From Sodalis ligni (GTDB lineage Bacteria > Pseudomonadota > Gammaproteobacteria > Enterobacterales > Enterobacteriaceae): 64,000 nucleotides of DNA. Within the stretch, counting starts at the first letter, position 1, and every line of letters begins with the position of its first letter. The notes beneath the pieces were generated by a model, which was not told the DNA's origin, did no database searches, and worked only from the letters and a program-made list of their open reading frames with translations. Of the stretch, positions 17,280 through 26,462 are shown one piece after another. The stretch lies in the NCBI RefSeq assembly GCF_016865525.2, contig NZ_CP075169.1, positions 2,728,337 through 2,792,336 of the forward strand. The letters run 5' to 3'. Both the position numbers and the translations under genes were made by a program.

Positions 17280-19472
17280 ATGAGTAAGTTAACATCAAGG
17301 CAATCCGGGGTGTTCCGGCCCCGGCGGCAATGGACGGTAGGATTTAAATTAAGCGCACTGGCCCTGGTGCTGGCCGGCGCACCGGCATTCGGCGCCGACC
17401 AGACCGGCGGCGACGGCAATACAACCAGCGTGATGGTCGTGACCGGTAAACCTGACGGTACGTCAATACCGGTGGCGAAATCGGCGACAGGCGCCACCAA
17501 GACCGATACTCCCCTCCTTGAAATCCCGCAATCCGTCTCGGTGGTGAACAAGGAACAGATGACGGCGCAAAACGCCCAGACCGTCGCCCAGGCGCTGCGT
17601 TATACCGCGGGGGTGCGATCCGAAATCCGCGGGGATTCCACCGCCGGCGCGCCTTACCTGTTTAGCCGGGGCTTTTATCTGGAACAATTCCTCGATGGTT
17701 CGAGAATGCCCAGCGACACCAGTTTCGGCTATGCCATTGCCAATTTTGATCCCTACGGGCTGGAACGTATCGAAATCCTGCACGGACCGGCTTCCGTTCT
17801 TTACGGACAGGTGAATCCCGGCGGCGTGGCGAATCTGGTGAGCAAGCGTCCCACCGCAACGCCGGTACATGAGGTTTTTACCACCATCGGCAGCCACAAT
17901 CGCTACCAGGCCGGTTTTGATCTGGGGGGAAAACTCACCGATGACGGCAGGCTGCTTTATCGGCTCACCGGCACGGGACTGGACAGCGATACCCAGGTGA
18001 AGGATCCCCGTCAAAAACGGCTGTATATCGCCCCCGCCGTGACCTGGCGGCCCAATGACGATACGTCTCTGACGATACTGGCCAAATACCAGCGCGATCC
18101 CGACGTCGGCTATTATAATTTCGTCCCGGCGGCGGGCAGTCTGTTCAACGCCGCCGACGGCAAGATATCACCCCATACCAATATGGGCGCGCCGGGCTTC
18201 GATAATCACTCCAGAACGCAATATTCGGTAGGCTACGAATTTGAACACCGCCTGAATAATGTTTTCACCCTGCGGCAGAATACCCACTACAGCTATGTCA
18301 AAGATGATTTGGATAACGTATTCAGCAACGGCTTTGCGGCGGGATCCGACGATACGGTGAATCGCTATGCGTTTTTCAATGATGAGCATGCCAAGGTTTT
18401 CACCATCGACAATCAGGTATTGGCGGATTTCGATACCGGTCCGGTATCCCATACCCTGCTTACCGGCGTGGATTTCCAGCGCATTTTATACCGGGAAACC
18501 GTAGGGTTGGGGGCCGCGCCGACGCTGAATGTCTTCTCGCCGGATTATGGCGATATCGCCGCCCCGGCCACGTCATCGGACGATTTTATCCGGCAAAAAC
18601 AGCTCGGGGCCTATAGCCAGGATCGGATGAGCTTCGGCAACTGGCGCTACCTGTTGGGCGGGCGTGAAGATTGGGCGGACGCCGACGATGTCAATCCCGT
18701 CGCCGCCTCCTCCACCCCGCAGTCTTCCCGTGCCTTCACCTGGCGCACCGGACTGGTTTACCTGTTTGACAACGGTATTGCGCCTTATGCCAGTTTCGCC
18801 AAGTCCTTTACTCCTCAGGTGGGCGAGCTTTATGGCGGCGGTATGGCGAAACCCACCACCGCCAATCAGTATGAAGTGGGGGTCAAATACCAGCCGGCGG
18901 GCTCCGAGAGTTTTACCACGGCTTCGCTTTTTGATCTTACCGAGGAAAATGTCCTGACCGCTGACGCCGAACATACGGGTTTTTCCACCCAGGCCGGCAA
19001 GGTGAGATCCAAAGGACTGGAGCTGGAGGAACATGCCCGACTCACCGACAACCTGCAGCTGATAGCGTCTTACACCTATCTTCATGCCGTGACGGTCGAC
19101 TCCAACGATTCTGCCACCACCCTCGACGGCGATAGCACGCCGCTGGCCGGGAAACGAATATGGGGCATGCCGCGCAATACGGTATCCACCTGGCTGGATT
19201 ACAGCTTCCATAACGGTATTCTGCAGGGCTTCGGCACCAGCGCCGGGGTACGCTACCTCAGCGCGAGCTATGACACCTCGAACACCATCCGCGTGCCCTC
19301 GGTGACCCTGTTCGACGCAGGCGTGCACTATGACACGGGACAACACTGGCTGTTATCGCTGAACGCCATGAATCTGTTCGACCGCCATTACGTCGCTTCC
19401 TGCTATAGCGCCAATACCTGTACCTACGGCGACGGCGCGGAAGTGCTGGCCACGGCCCGCTACCGGTGGTAA
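17280..19472 (+). CDS. TonB-dependent hydroxamate-type siderophore receptor
   Basis: The protein of about 730 residues has a signal peptide (KLSALALVLAGAPAFGA), a TonB-box-like NTTSVMVVTG segment, a plug domain (EIPQSVSVVNKEQM, YTAGVRSEIRG, LERIEILHGPASVLYGQVNPGG) and a 22-strand-type barrel ending in LATARYRW with an aromatic last residue. The plug sequence is typical of the FhuA/FoxA/FpvA siderophore-receptor class. The ATG at 17280 follows GAAGG and leads straight into the signal peptide; the 26 upstream in-frame codons look unlike a leader. The next genes encode hydroxamate uptake proteins FhuD and FhuB, so a ferric hydroxamate is the best substrate guess. Confidence 0.92.
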   Translation: MSKLTSRQSGVFRPRRQWTVGFKLSALALVLAGAPAFGADQTGGDGNTTSVMVVTGKPDGTSIPVAKSATGATKTDTPLLEIPQSVSVVNKEQMTAQNAQTVAQALRYTAGVRSEIRGDSTAGAPYLFSRGFYLEQFLDGSRMPSDTSFGYAIANFDPYGLERIEILHGPASVLYGQVNPGGVANLVSKRPTATPVHEVFTTIGSHNRYQAGFDLGGKLTDDGRLLYRLTGTGLDSDTQVKDPRQKRLYIAPAVTWRPNDDTSLTILAKYQRDPDVGYYNFVPAAGSLFNAADGKISPHTNMGAPGFDNHSRTQYSVGYEFEHRLNNVFTLRQNTHYSYVKDDLDNVFSNGFAAGSDDTVNRYAFFNDEHAKVFTIDNQVLADFDTGPVSHTLLTGVDFQRILYRETVGLGAAPTLNVFSPDYGDIAAPATSSDDFIRQKQLGAYSQDRMSFGNWRYLLGGREDWADADDVNPVAASSTPQSSRAFTWRTGLVYLFDNGIAPYASFAKSFTPQVGELYGGGMAKPTTANQYEVGVKYQPAGSESFTTASLFDLTEENVLTADAEHTGFSTQAGKVRSKGLELEEHARLTDNLQLIASYTYLHAVTVDSNDSATTLDGDSTPLAGKRIWGMPRNTVSTWLDYSFHNGILQGFGTSAGVRYLSASYDTSNTIRVPSVTLFDAGVHYDTGQHWLLSLNAMNLFDRHYVASCYSANTCTYGDGAEVLATARYRW

Positions 19473-19529
19473 GGGCGATGCTCCCCCGCGGCGGCGCGCG
19501 CCGCCTGCAGCCGTCGGCGGGCTGAGACC

Positions 19530-20669
19530 ATGCTGCGGCGCGGATTCATCAAGACGCTGGCCCTGTGGCTGCTGACGCTGCCGGCCATTCCACGGCGGGC
19601 CTGGGGCGGGGTGCAGGCGGCGGGCGACGTCACGTCGCCGGCGCCTCGGTTGGCGGTATTGGACTGGGGCCTGGCGGAAACGGTGCTGGCGCTGGGCATA
19701 ACGCCGGTGGGCGTGGCTGAGATCGATGGCTACCGCGATAACGTGGTAATCCCCGCCATACCCGCAGGAGTAGCGGATGTGGGGCTGCGCCTCGCGCCCT
19801 CCCTCGAGTGGCTGCAACAGCTCGCGCCGGACTTCATCTTGATCAATTCAAGCCAGGAGGCGCAGCGGGCCATGCTGGAGCGCATCTGCCTGGTGCGCGC
19901 CTTTGCGGTTTATACCGACCAGGGCGCGCCATTGTCCCATGCGCAGCGGATTACCCTTGAACTGGGACGATTATGCCGGCGGGAAGCGGCGGCCGGCGAA
20001 CTGATTGCCCAGACCCGCCAAACCCTTGCCCGCGCCGGCGCCGAGCTGGATTCGTCTCGACGGCGCCTGGCGTCGGAGCCCATTTACCTGATTCGATTTT
20101 TCGATGCTCTGCATATCGGCATTTACGGCGAGCGCAGCCTTTTTCAGGACGTCATGGATGCGCTGGGCGTCAAGAACGCCTGGCGCGGCCCGACGGACTA
20201 TTGGGGCATCGGCGTCGCCGGACTGGAGGCCTTGGCGGCGCGGCAGGAAGCGGCCATTGTCTATTTCACCCCGTTGCCGGCGCCGGTGGCGGCGGGTTTG
20301 CAAGGCAACCGGCTTTGGCAGGCGCTGCCGGCGGTAAAACAGCGGCGGGGTTATGGGGTGGCGCCGGTTTTGGGGTTTGGCATGCTGCCTTCCGCCGACC
20401 GTTTCGCCCGGGGGCTGGGGGCGGCGCTAAAAGCGCAGGGAATGATAACAGCCCGGGTGCCGTGGGAGAAACCGCGAAATGAGCGGCGTTTTCCGTGCCG
20501 GTACCCTCCGGATATCCAGGCCGTGGCCGCTGTTGCTGATGGTTTTGGCCTTCGCCGCCGGCGCGGTTCTCAGCCTGGAAAACCTGTCGTTGATTCTACC
20601 TGTTTCGCGCTGGTGGCAGACCTTTCTTTCAACGCCGGGGCAGGATATCAGACATATCATGGTTTTTGA
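19530..20669 (+). CDS. fhuD: Iron-hydroxamate binding protein FhuD, run-on C-terminus
   Basis: The N-terminus carries a twin-arginine-like leader (RRGFIK, then LALWLLTLPA), as in E. coli FhuD, followed by the helical-backbone siderophore-binding fold (RLAVLDWGLAETVLALGITPVGVAE, APDFILINS, DYWGIGVAGLEAL). Homology ends near residue 310 (FARGLGAALKAQG). The frame then runs about 70 residues further, over the start of fhuB, with a composition unlike FhuD. TGA-TAA in another frame near 20442 suggests that a small indel removed the natural stop. It delivers ferric hydroxamates in the periplasm to FhuB. The core protein is probably functional. Confidence 0.88.
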   Translation: MLRRGFIKTLALWLLTLPAIPRRAWGGVQAAGDVTSPAPRLAVLDWGLAETVLALGITPVGVAEIDGYRDNVVIPAIPAGVADVGLRLAPSLEWLQQLAPDFILINSSQEAQRAMLERICLVRAFAVYTDQGAPLSHAQRITLELGRLCRREAAAGELIAQTRQTLARAGAELDSSRRRLASEPIYLIRFFDALHIGIYGERSLFQDVMDALGVKNAWRGPTDYWGIGVAGLEALAARQEAAIVYFTPLPAPVAAGLQGNRLWQALPAVKQRRGYGVAPVLGFGMLPSADRFARGLGAALKAQGMITARVPWEKPRNERRFPCRYPPDIQAVAAVADGFGLRRRRGSQPGKPVVDSTCFALVADLSFNAGAGYQTYHGF

Positions 20670-22494
20670 CGGCTGGCTGCCGCGGCTGGCTATCAGCGTC
20701 TTGTGCGGCGCGGTGCTGGGATTGGCGGGCACGCTTTTCCAGCAGGTGCTGAAAAACCCGCTGGCGGAACCCATGACCCTTGGGGTGAGCGCAGGGGCGC
20801 AGCTGGCGCTCACCCTGTTTACCCTGTGGGCGCCGGCGGTCATGCTCTATCATCCGCAATGGGCGGCCCTGGGCGGCGCCCTGGCGGCGGCTTTTATCGT
20901 TCTGGCGCTATCCCGGCCACGGCAGTATGAACCCTCGGCGGTATCGGTGGCGGGACTGGTGGTCACCCTGTTTTGCGGCTCCGTCATCATGGCCCTGCAA
21001 CTGCTGTATACGCCCTACCTACACAGCCTGTTTATCTGGGGCGGCGGATCGCTGCTGCAGCAGGATTGGCGCAATGTCGCCGTGCTGGGCCTGCAGTTTC
21101 TGGCCGGAATGTGCTTCGCCTTTCTGCTGTTGCGGCCGCTGACGGTATTGGCGCTGGGGGACGGCCACTCCGGCAGCCTGGGACTGGGATCGGGAACCAT
21201 AAGGATCGCCGGCTTTACCCTGGCGGTGGCGCTCAGCGCCGGCGTGGTGAGCGCGGTGGGCGTTATCGGCTTCGTCGGGCTGTCCGCGCCGGCCCTTGCC
21301 CGGCTGGCGGGCGCGCGGCGGCTCAGGCAGCGCCTGATTGCCGCGCCGCTGTGCGGCGCGCTGGTGCTCTGGCTGACCGACCAGACGGTGCAGCGGTTTT
21401 CAGCCATGACGGGAGATATTCCCACCGGCGCCGCCACCGCCTTGTTCGGCGCCCCTCTTATGCTGCTGTTGCTGGCGCGTTTGCAGCCGGCGGCGTCCGG
21501 CGTGGAACCCCCTTATGTCGGCGCCTCTCTTCAGCGGCCTGGGGATCCGGGTATTTATCGCCGCTTTGCGGCGCTGGTGTTATTGCTGGCGCTGGCGATG
21601 GCGCTCTCCCTTGATTTTGGCCGCACGCCGGGCGGATGGCATTTCACCGCCTTGCACGCGCTGCCGCAGGTGTCCCTCTGGCGCGTACCGCGCGCGGTGG
21701 CCGCCATGGCCTCAGGCACGATGCTGGCCGTGGCGGGGGTCTTAATCCAGCGGCTGACGGGCAACGCGCTGGCCAGTCCGGAATTGCTGGGGGTCAGCGC
21801 GGGAGCGGCCCTCGGACTGGTGGCCCTGTTGCTGTATCAAGGGGACGCATTGCCTATCCTGCGCCTGTCGGTCTCCACCCTCGGCGCCCTGGCGGCGCTG
21901 CTGGCCATTCTCTCTTTCGCGCGACGGACGCGGTTCTCACCCCAGCGCATCCTGCTGGCGGGCATTGCCGTCAGCGCGTTGCTGCAGGCCGTTGTCGCGG
22001 TGGTGGTGGCGGGGGGGGGAGATCGCGCCGCCGCGCTTATCGCCTGGCTTGCCGGTTCCACCTATTCCATCGGCCCCGCCGAGGCGCGGAATGCGCTGCT
22101 GCTCTGCCTGCTGCTGTGCCTGGCGACGCCGTGCTGCCATCGCTGGCTGACCATTTTACCCCTTGGCGAAATGACATCCACCGCGCTGGGCGTAGCGACG
22201 CCCAAGGCCAGATTGGCGGTGTTGGGATTGATTGCCCTGCTGACGGCGGCGGCGACGCTGGTTGTCGGCCCCGTGTCGTTTATCGGCCTCACCGCGCCGC
22301 ATTTTGCCCGGCTGATGGGAGCGCGGCGGCCGACACACCAACTGCTGCTGGCGCCGCCGCTGGGGGCTCTGATGCTGGTGGCGGCCGACTGGCTGGGACG
22401 CACCCTGCTGGTGCCCAGGGAACTGCCGGCGGGCCTGGTGGCGACGCTGCTGGGCGCGCCCTATTTGATGTGGCTATTGATGCGGCGGCGCTGA
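20479..22494 (+). CDS. fhuB: Iron-hydroxamate ABC permease FhuB (double-length)
   Basis: The 671-residue protein is the fused double permease typical of FhuB (about 660 residues in E. coli). Each half repeats the FecCD signatures: GLAGTLFQQVLKNPLAEPMTLGVSAGA with GVIGFVGLSAPALAR in half one, and VAGVLIQRLTGNALASPELLGVSAGAA with GPVSFIGLTAPHFARLMG in half two. Each half should have about 10 membrane segments. It needs a FhuC-type ATPase, but the next gene is an exporter-like fusion instead, so the ATPase must be supplied elsewhere or by an unexpected partner. Confidence 0.93.
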   Translation: MSGVFRAGTLRISRPWPLLLMVLAFAAGAVLSLENLSLILPVSRWWQTFLSTPGQDIRHIMVFDGWLPRLAISVLCGAVLGLAGTLFQQVLKNPLAEPMTLGVSAGAQLALTLFTLWAPAVMLYHPQWAALGGALAAAFIVLALSRPRQYEPSAVSVAGLVVTLFCGSVIMALQLLYTPYLHSLFIWGGGSLLQQDWRNVAVLGLQFLAGMCFAFLLLRPLTVLALGDGHSGSLGLGSGTIRIAGFTLAVALSAGVVSAVGVIGFVGLSAPALARLAGARRLRQRLIAAPLCGALVLWLTDQTVQRFSAMTGDIPTGAATALFGAPLMLLLLARLQPAASGVEPPYVGASLQRPGDPGIYRRFAALVLLLALAMALSLDFGRTPGGWHFTALHALPQVSLWRVPRAVAAMASGTMLAVAGVLIQRLTGNALASPELLGVSAGAALGLVALLLYQGDALPILRLSVSTLGALAALLAILSFARRTRFSPQRILLAGIAVSALLQAVVAVVVAGGGDRAAALIAWLAGSTYSIGPAEARNALLLCLLLCLATPCCHRWLTILPLGEMTSTALGVATPKARLAVLGLIALLTAAATLVVGPVSFIGLTAPHFARLMGARRPTHQLLLAPPLGALMLVAADWLGRTLLVPRELPAGLVATLLGAPYLMWLLMRRR

Positions 22495-22597
22495 CGGGGA
22501 ACGGGCTCACCCGGCTGCAGCTTGGCATGCGGGGCGTCATTAAGAGATTGCCTTGGCTGAAATCGTCACATTACCGAGAATCTACCAGGAGCTGAAA

Positions 22598-24241
22598 ATG
22601 AAGGAAGCCGATACCGGCGCTCCGCCATCAAATATGATGGCGGAGGTATTACGATTGCTTAAACCCTTCTGGCCGGTGGTGGCCACGGCGACCCTGCTGG
22701 GCATTGTGGGCGGGCTGACCGCCACCGGCCTGTTGGGACGCATTAACCAGACGCTGCAGCGGGGCGAACTGACGCCGGGCTTCTGGCTGGACTTCGCCGG
22801 ACTGCTGTCCGTCAGCGTGGCGGGCACCTCCGTCGCCGGCGTCCTGAACAGCCTGGTTGGCCAGAAAATCATTGCCTCGCTGCGCAAGGACATTTCGTCG
22901 CGCATCCTGCGCGCGCCGCTGGATGCCATCGAGCGTTACCGCTCCCACCGGCTGTTGGCCACGCTGAATAATGACATCGATACCGTCAGCGCCTTCACCT
23001 TTAATTTCTCGACCTATGCCATTGCGCTGGCGATGGCGCTGGGAGGACTGGTCTATCTGTTATGGCTGTCCCGGACGCTGTTTGTTTTCTCCGTGGCCTT
23101 TCTTGCCGCCGGGATGCTGTTGACCGCGTTTTCGCGCCACGGATGGATGAAGGATTATGAAGGGGTGCGGGATGCCCAGGATGATTTGCAAAAGCAGTAC
23201 CGCGCCATCATCGAAGGCGCAAAAGAGCTACGCATCAACCAGGACCGCCGGGCGCGGGTATTCGGCATCAAGCTTGGCGGCGCCGTGGACACCATCGCCC
23301 GGCTGAAAAGCCATGCCATGGGCCGGTACTGGCTGATGAGCGGCGCCAGTACCGCCTTGCTGTTTATCTTTATCGGCATCATGCTGACCGCGCGCCGGCA
23401 ATTGGGAATTGATTCCGCCGATGTCAGCGCCGCGGTCATCGTCCTGTTGTTTATAAAAGGCCCGATGGAGCAGTTGGCCGGCGCTCTGCCGGTCATGGGG
23501 CAGGCCTTCGTCTCGATGAAAAAACTGGCGGCGCTGTCCGCGGCATTCAGTAATCCCGAGCCGGATATCTCCCTGGCGCCGCAGGCGGTGGGGGAGCCTG
23601 TGTTATCGATGAACAGCCTTGCTCTCGAACAGGTGGGTTATACCTTCTTGCCGGACGGCGGGACGGGTTTCTCCCTCGGACCGGTGAGCCTGGATATCCG
23701 CGCCGGCGAGATTCTGTTTATCGTCGGTAAAAACGGCTCCGGCAAGACCACCCTCATTAAGCTTCTGCTGGGGCTGTACGCCCCGGACCGGGGTCGGATC
23801 CTGTATAACGGACAGCCGGTAACCGCGGCCGGCCGGGATGCGTATCGCCGGCTGTTTACCACCGTGTTCGCCGATTATTATCTTTTTGACGAAATCCTGG
23901 TGGACCCCGTTCGGGCACGGGAGAGCCAGCGTTATCTGGAACGATTGGATCTTGCCCGCAAGGTCCGGATTCAAAACGGGCGTTTTTCCACCACGGATCT
24001 CTCCACCGGCCAGCGCAAGCGGCTGGCCCTGCTGCAGGCCTATCTCGAGGATCGCCCGGTTATCGTGTTCGATGAATGGGCGGCGGACCAGGATCCGGTG
24101 TTTCGGCAGGTGTTTTACACTGAACTGCTGCCCGATCTCAAACGGAGGGGAAAAACGCTTATCGTCATTTCTCATGACGATCGGTATTTCTCTGCCGCTG
24201 ACCGGATTATTTATATGGCAGACGGCAGAATAGCAAAATAA
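22598..24241 (+). CDS. PvdE/SyrD-family fused ABC exporter (cyclic peptide/siderophore)
   Basis: The 547-residue protein is a half-transporter. Its N-terminal membrane domain has about six segments (WPVVATATLLGIVGG, AIALAMALGGLVYLL, ALLFIFIGIMLTA). The C-terminal ATPase has Walker A GKNGSGKTT, the family-specific signature DLSTGQRKRLALLQAY and Walker B IVFDEWAADQDP. This STGQ/EWAADQDP combination marks the cyclic-peptide exporter branch that includes pyoverdine PvdE, SyrD and YojI. The ATG follows AGGAG at 22587-22591. Its place after fhuD-fhuB suggests a siderophore or cyclic peptide partner, yet no biosynthetic gene is in the window. It is not a FhuC equivalent by sequence. Confidence 0.85.
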   Translation: MKEADTGAPPSNMMAEVLRLLKPFWPVVATATLLGIVGGLTATGLLGRINQTLQRGELTPGFWLDFAGLLSVSVAGTSVAGVLNSLVGQKIIASLRKDISSRILRAPLDAIERYRSHRLLATLNNDIDTVSAFTFNFSTYAIALAMALGGLVYLLWLSRTLFVFSVAFLAAGMLLTAFSRHGWMKDYEGVRDAQDDLQKQYRAIIEGAKELRINQDRRARVFGIKLGGAVDTIARLKSHAMGRYWLMSGASTALLFIFIGIMLTARRQLGIDSADVSAAVIVLLFIKGPMEQLAGALPVMGQAFVSMKKLAALSAAFSNPEPDISLAPQAVGEPVLSMNSLALEQVGYTFLPDGGTGFSLGPVSLDIRAGEILFIVGKNGSGKTTLIKLLLGLYAPDRGRILYNGQPVTAAGRDAYRRLFTTVFADYYLFDEILVDPVRARESQRYLERLDLARKVRIQNGRFSTTDLSTGQRKRLALLQAYLEDRPVIVFDEWAADQDPVFRQVFYTELLPDLKRRGKTLIVISHDDRYFSAADRIIYMADGRIAK

Positions 24242-24262
24242 CCCCCGCGCAATCAGCCTTAA

Positions 24263-24625
24263 AAATACGTACTGCAAAAGCATATCCGGGAACTGGATAT
24301 CAATACCAGGCTGCCAAAAATTGTCTCGTTGATGAAATTGGAGCCACCCGGTAAAGGACAGGTGAAATCGCTGCTGCGTTATCTGGCCCAAGAGGGGAAT
24401 GCCCTTGACGATAACGTCTTTTTCAGTATTCTGACAAAAAATACGCCATGTTACAGGGAGGAACTGATGACTATTGCAGATCAATTGGAACAGAAGGGAC
24501 GCAGAGAGCGGGACAAAGAAATCGCCCGTAACTTGCTGGCTATGGGTGTGGATCGCGCTACGGTGGAACGTGCCACCGGCTTAAGTCATACCGAACTCTG
24601 CCTACTTACAAATCTCGAAGCATAA
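24263..24625 (+). pseudogene. C-terminal remnant of Rpn/YhgA-family nuclease
   Basis: About 120 codons match the tail of Rpn (recombination-promoting nuclease, PD-(D/E)XK) proteins: YREELMTIADQLEQKGRRER, then KEIARNLLAMGVDRATVERATGLS. The N-terminal nuclease domain is missing, and the frame is blocked upstream by a stop at 24260. These multicopy genes move with insertion-sequence-like behaviour in enterobacteria, and truncated tails are common. No function is expected. Confidence 0.75.
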
Positions 24626-24731
24626 AAATGAGTCAACTGTGGCGCTGCCCTTGGCTGACATGAATATCTTTTAAGCCGACTGACCCGGGGGTAGCGGGCT
24701 TAGCCGGCTTTGATGCGCGCGGGTAATTGTC

Positions 24732-25427
24732 TTAATCGACGTATTTAAGCCCGGCCTGTTGCAGCATTTCCCGCATCTGATACATATCCAGGCCTAGCTC
24801 CCCTTTGGCGAAGCGCTCCCGCTTTCCCTGTTCGTTATCTTCGCGTTTTTGCGCCGCATCGGCGGTCTGGGCGGCGATTTCCCTCGGCACCACCACCACG
24901 CCGTCGTCGTCGGCCACTACCACATCGCCGGGGTTCACCAGCGCGCCGGCGCAGATAACCGGCACGTTAACCGATCCCAGGGTCGCCCTGGCGGTGCCCT
25001 TGGCGCTGATGGCGCGGGAAAATACCGGAAAGCCCATTTCACGCAATGCGGCCACATCGCGGACACCGGCTTCGCTCACCAGTCCGCCGGCGCCATGGGC
25101 GCGGTAAGAGGTGGCCAGCAGCTCGCCGAACATGCCGTCTCCATTCTCCACCGTACAGGCCACCACCACGATATCCCCTTGCCGGATCTGTTCCGCCGCC
25201 ACGTGCAGCATCAGATTATCGCCGGGCTGGGCCAGCACCGTTACCGCGTTGCCGCATAAGCGGGCACCGGCATAAGCGGGGCGGATATGGGATCGCATCA
25301 GCCCGGTCCGCCCCATGGCCTCGTGCAGGGTGGCCACGCCAAAATGACTTAGCCGTTCAACTACCGCAGGATCCGTACGTTCAATAGTGCGTTTAACGAT
25401 GCCCAAGGCATTCACACGGGTTTGCAT
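24732..25427 (-). CDS. ligK: 4-carboxy-4-hydroxy-2-oxoadipate aldolase (LigK/GalC, RraA fold)
   Basis: The 231-residue protein belongs to the RraA-like aldolase family and matches the LigK/GalC type in length and motifs: TLHEAMGRTGLM near 33-44, GNAVTVLAQPGDNLMLH, the glycine-rich GGLVSEAGVRDV and DDDGVVVVP. LigK cleaves 4-carboxy-4-hydroxy-2-oxoadipate to pyruvate and oxaloacetate, the last step of the protocatechuate 4,5-cleavage and gallate pathways; members also decarboxylate oxaloacetate. The gene follows ligJ by 9 bp on the same strand, which supplies the preceding step, so the assignment rests on both sequence and context. Confidence 0.88.
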   Translation of the reverse strand: MQTRVNALGIVKRTIERTDPAVVERLSHFGVATLHEAMGRTGLMRSHIRPAYAGARLCGNAVTVLAQPGDNLMLHVAAEQIRQGDIVVVACTVENGDGMFGELLATSYRAHGAGGLVSEAGVRDVAALREMGFPVFSRAISAKGTARATLGSVNVPVICAGALVNPGDVVVADDDGVVVVPREIAAQTADAAQKREDNEQGKRERFAKGELGLDMYQMREMLQQAGLKYVD

Positions 25428-25436
25428 AGTCTTTCC

Positions 25437-26462
25437 TTATCGGCCCTGGGCCGACAGTAATGAGTCCAGCCGGGGATAGACCCGGCGCGCATTGCTTTCG
25501 AAGATGAGTTTTTTTTCAGCGTCGGTGAGCGCCGCCGAGTCGATATAGCGCCGGGTGTCGTCAAAGGCAAAACCGGTAAGGGGATCGATGCCCCGCACCG
25601 CGCCGATCATTTCCGAGGCGAACAGTACATTTTCCACCGGGATCACCCGGGTCAACAAATCGATGCCAGGCTGATGATAGACGCAGGTGTCGAAGAAAAT
25701 ATTCTTCAGCAGCTTGCTGTGGATATCATCGATGTGCATGGCCTGCGCCAGCCCGCGAAAGCGGCCCCAGTGGTAGGGCACCGCGCCGCCGCCGTGGGGA
25801 ATGATAAAGCGCAGCGTGGGAAAATCCGTGAACAGATCCGAGGTCAGGCACTGCATGAACGCCGTGGTATCGGCGTTCAGATAATGCGCGCCGGTGGTGT
25901 GAAACGCCGGGTTGCAGCTGGTGCTGACGTGGATCATGGCCGGCACGTCATATTCCACCATTTTTTCATAAATCGGGTACCAGTAGCGATCGGACAAGGG
26001 CGGCGCCGTCCAATGGCCGCCGGAGGGATCCGGGCTGAGATTCACCGCCACGAAACCGTAATCCCTGATGCAGCGCTCCATTTCCTTAAGGCAGGTGCGG
26101 GTATCGGCGCCGGGGGACTGCGGCAGCATGGCGGCGCCGGCGAAATGCACCGGATAAAGCTGCGTGACACGGTAACATAATTCGTTACAGACCGAGGCCC
26201 AGGCGGCGCTGGTGGCGGCATTGCCGATATGATGGGCCATAAAGCTGGCCCGAGGCGAAAAAATGGTCAAATCAATACCCCGTTCACGCATTTTGAGCAG
26301 TTGGTTGCTCTCGATGGTATTGATGATTTCGTCGTCGGAAATCCGTACATCCGCGGTATCGATGGTGATGGCCGGGTCGGTGAGGGCGGCAATTTGCCGT
26401 TTGCGCCATGTCTCCAGTCCCTCCGGCGCGGTGGTATAGTGTCCGTGGATATCGATAATCAT
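25437..26462 (-). CDS. ligJ: 4-oxalomesaconate hydratase (LigJ-type amidohydrolase)
   Basis: The 341-residue length equals that of LigJ from Sphingomonas, and the amidohydrolase-2 metal site is visible (DIHGHY near 4-9, the VSTSCNP region, HGGGAVPYHWGR). LigJ hydrates 4-oxalomesaconate to 4-carboxy-4-hydroxy-2-oxoadipate, the substrate of the downstream LigK. It overlaps the transporter gene by four bases. No LigAB, LigC, LigI, GalA or GalD gene is present in the window, so the upper pathway must lie elsewhere or the substrate is supplied from another source. Confidence 0.88.
   Translation of the reverse strand: MIIDIHGHYTTAPEGLETWRKRQIAALTDPAITIDTADVRISDDEIINTIESNQLLKMRERGIDLTIFSPRASFMAHHIGNAATSAAWASVCNELCYRVTQLYPVHFAGAAMLPQSPGADTRTCLKEMERCIRDYGFVAVNLSPDPSGGHWTAPPLSDRYWYPIYEKMVEYDVPAMIHVSTSCNPAFHTTGAHYLNADTTAFMQCLTSDLFTDFPTLRFIIPHGGGAVPYHWGRFRGLAQAMHIDDIHSKLLKNIFFDTCVYHQPGIDLLTRVIPVENVLFASEMIGAVRGIDPLTGFAFDDTRRYIDSAALTDAEKKLIFESNARRVYPRLDSLLSAQGR

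Noticed and set aside
20973..22595. Open frames of 213 and 319 codons inside fhuB
   Set aside because: Out-of-frame translations of a GC-rich gene with arginine/alanine-rich sequence and no family features; fhuB itself is complete.
22598..24241. Calling this ABC protein FhuC
   Set aside because: It has a fused membrane domain and the STGQ/EWAADQDP motifs of cyclic-peptide exporters rather than the soluble FhuC type.
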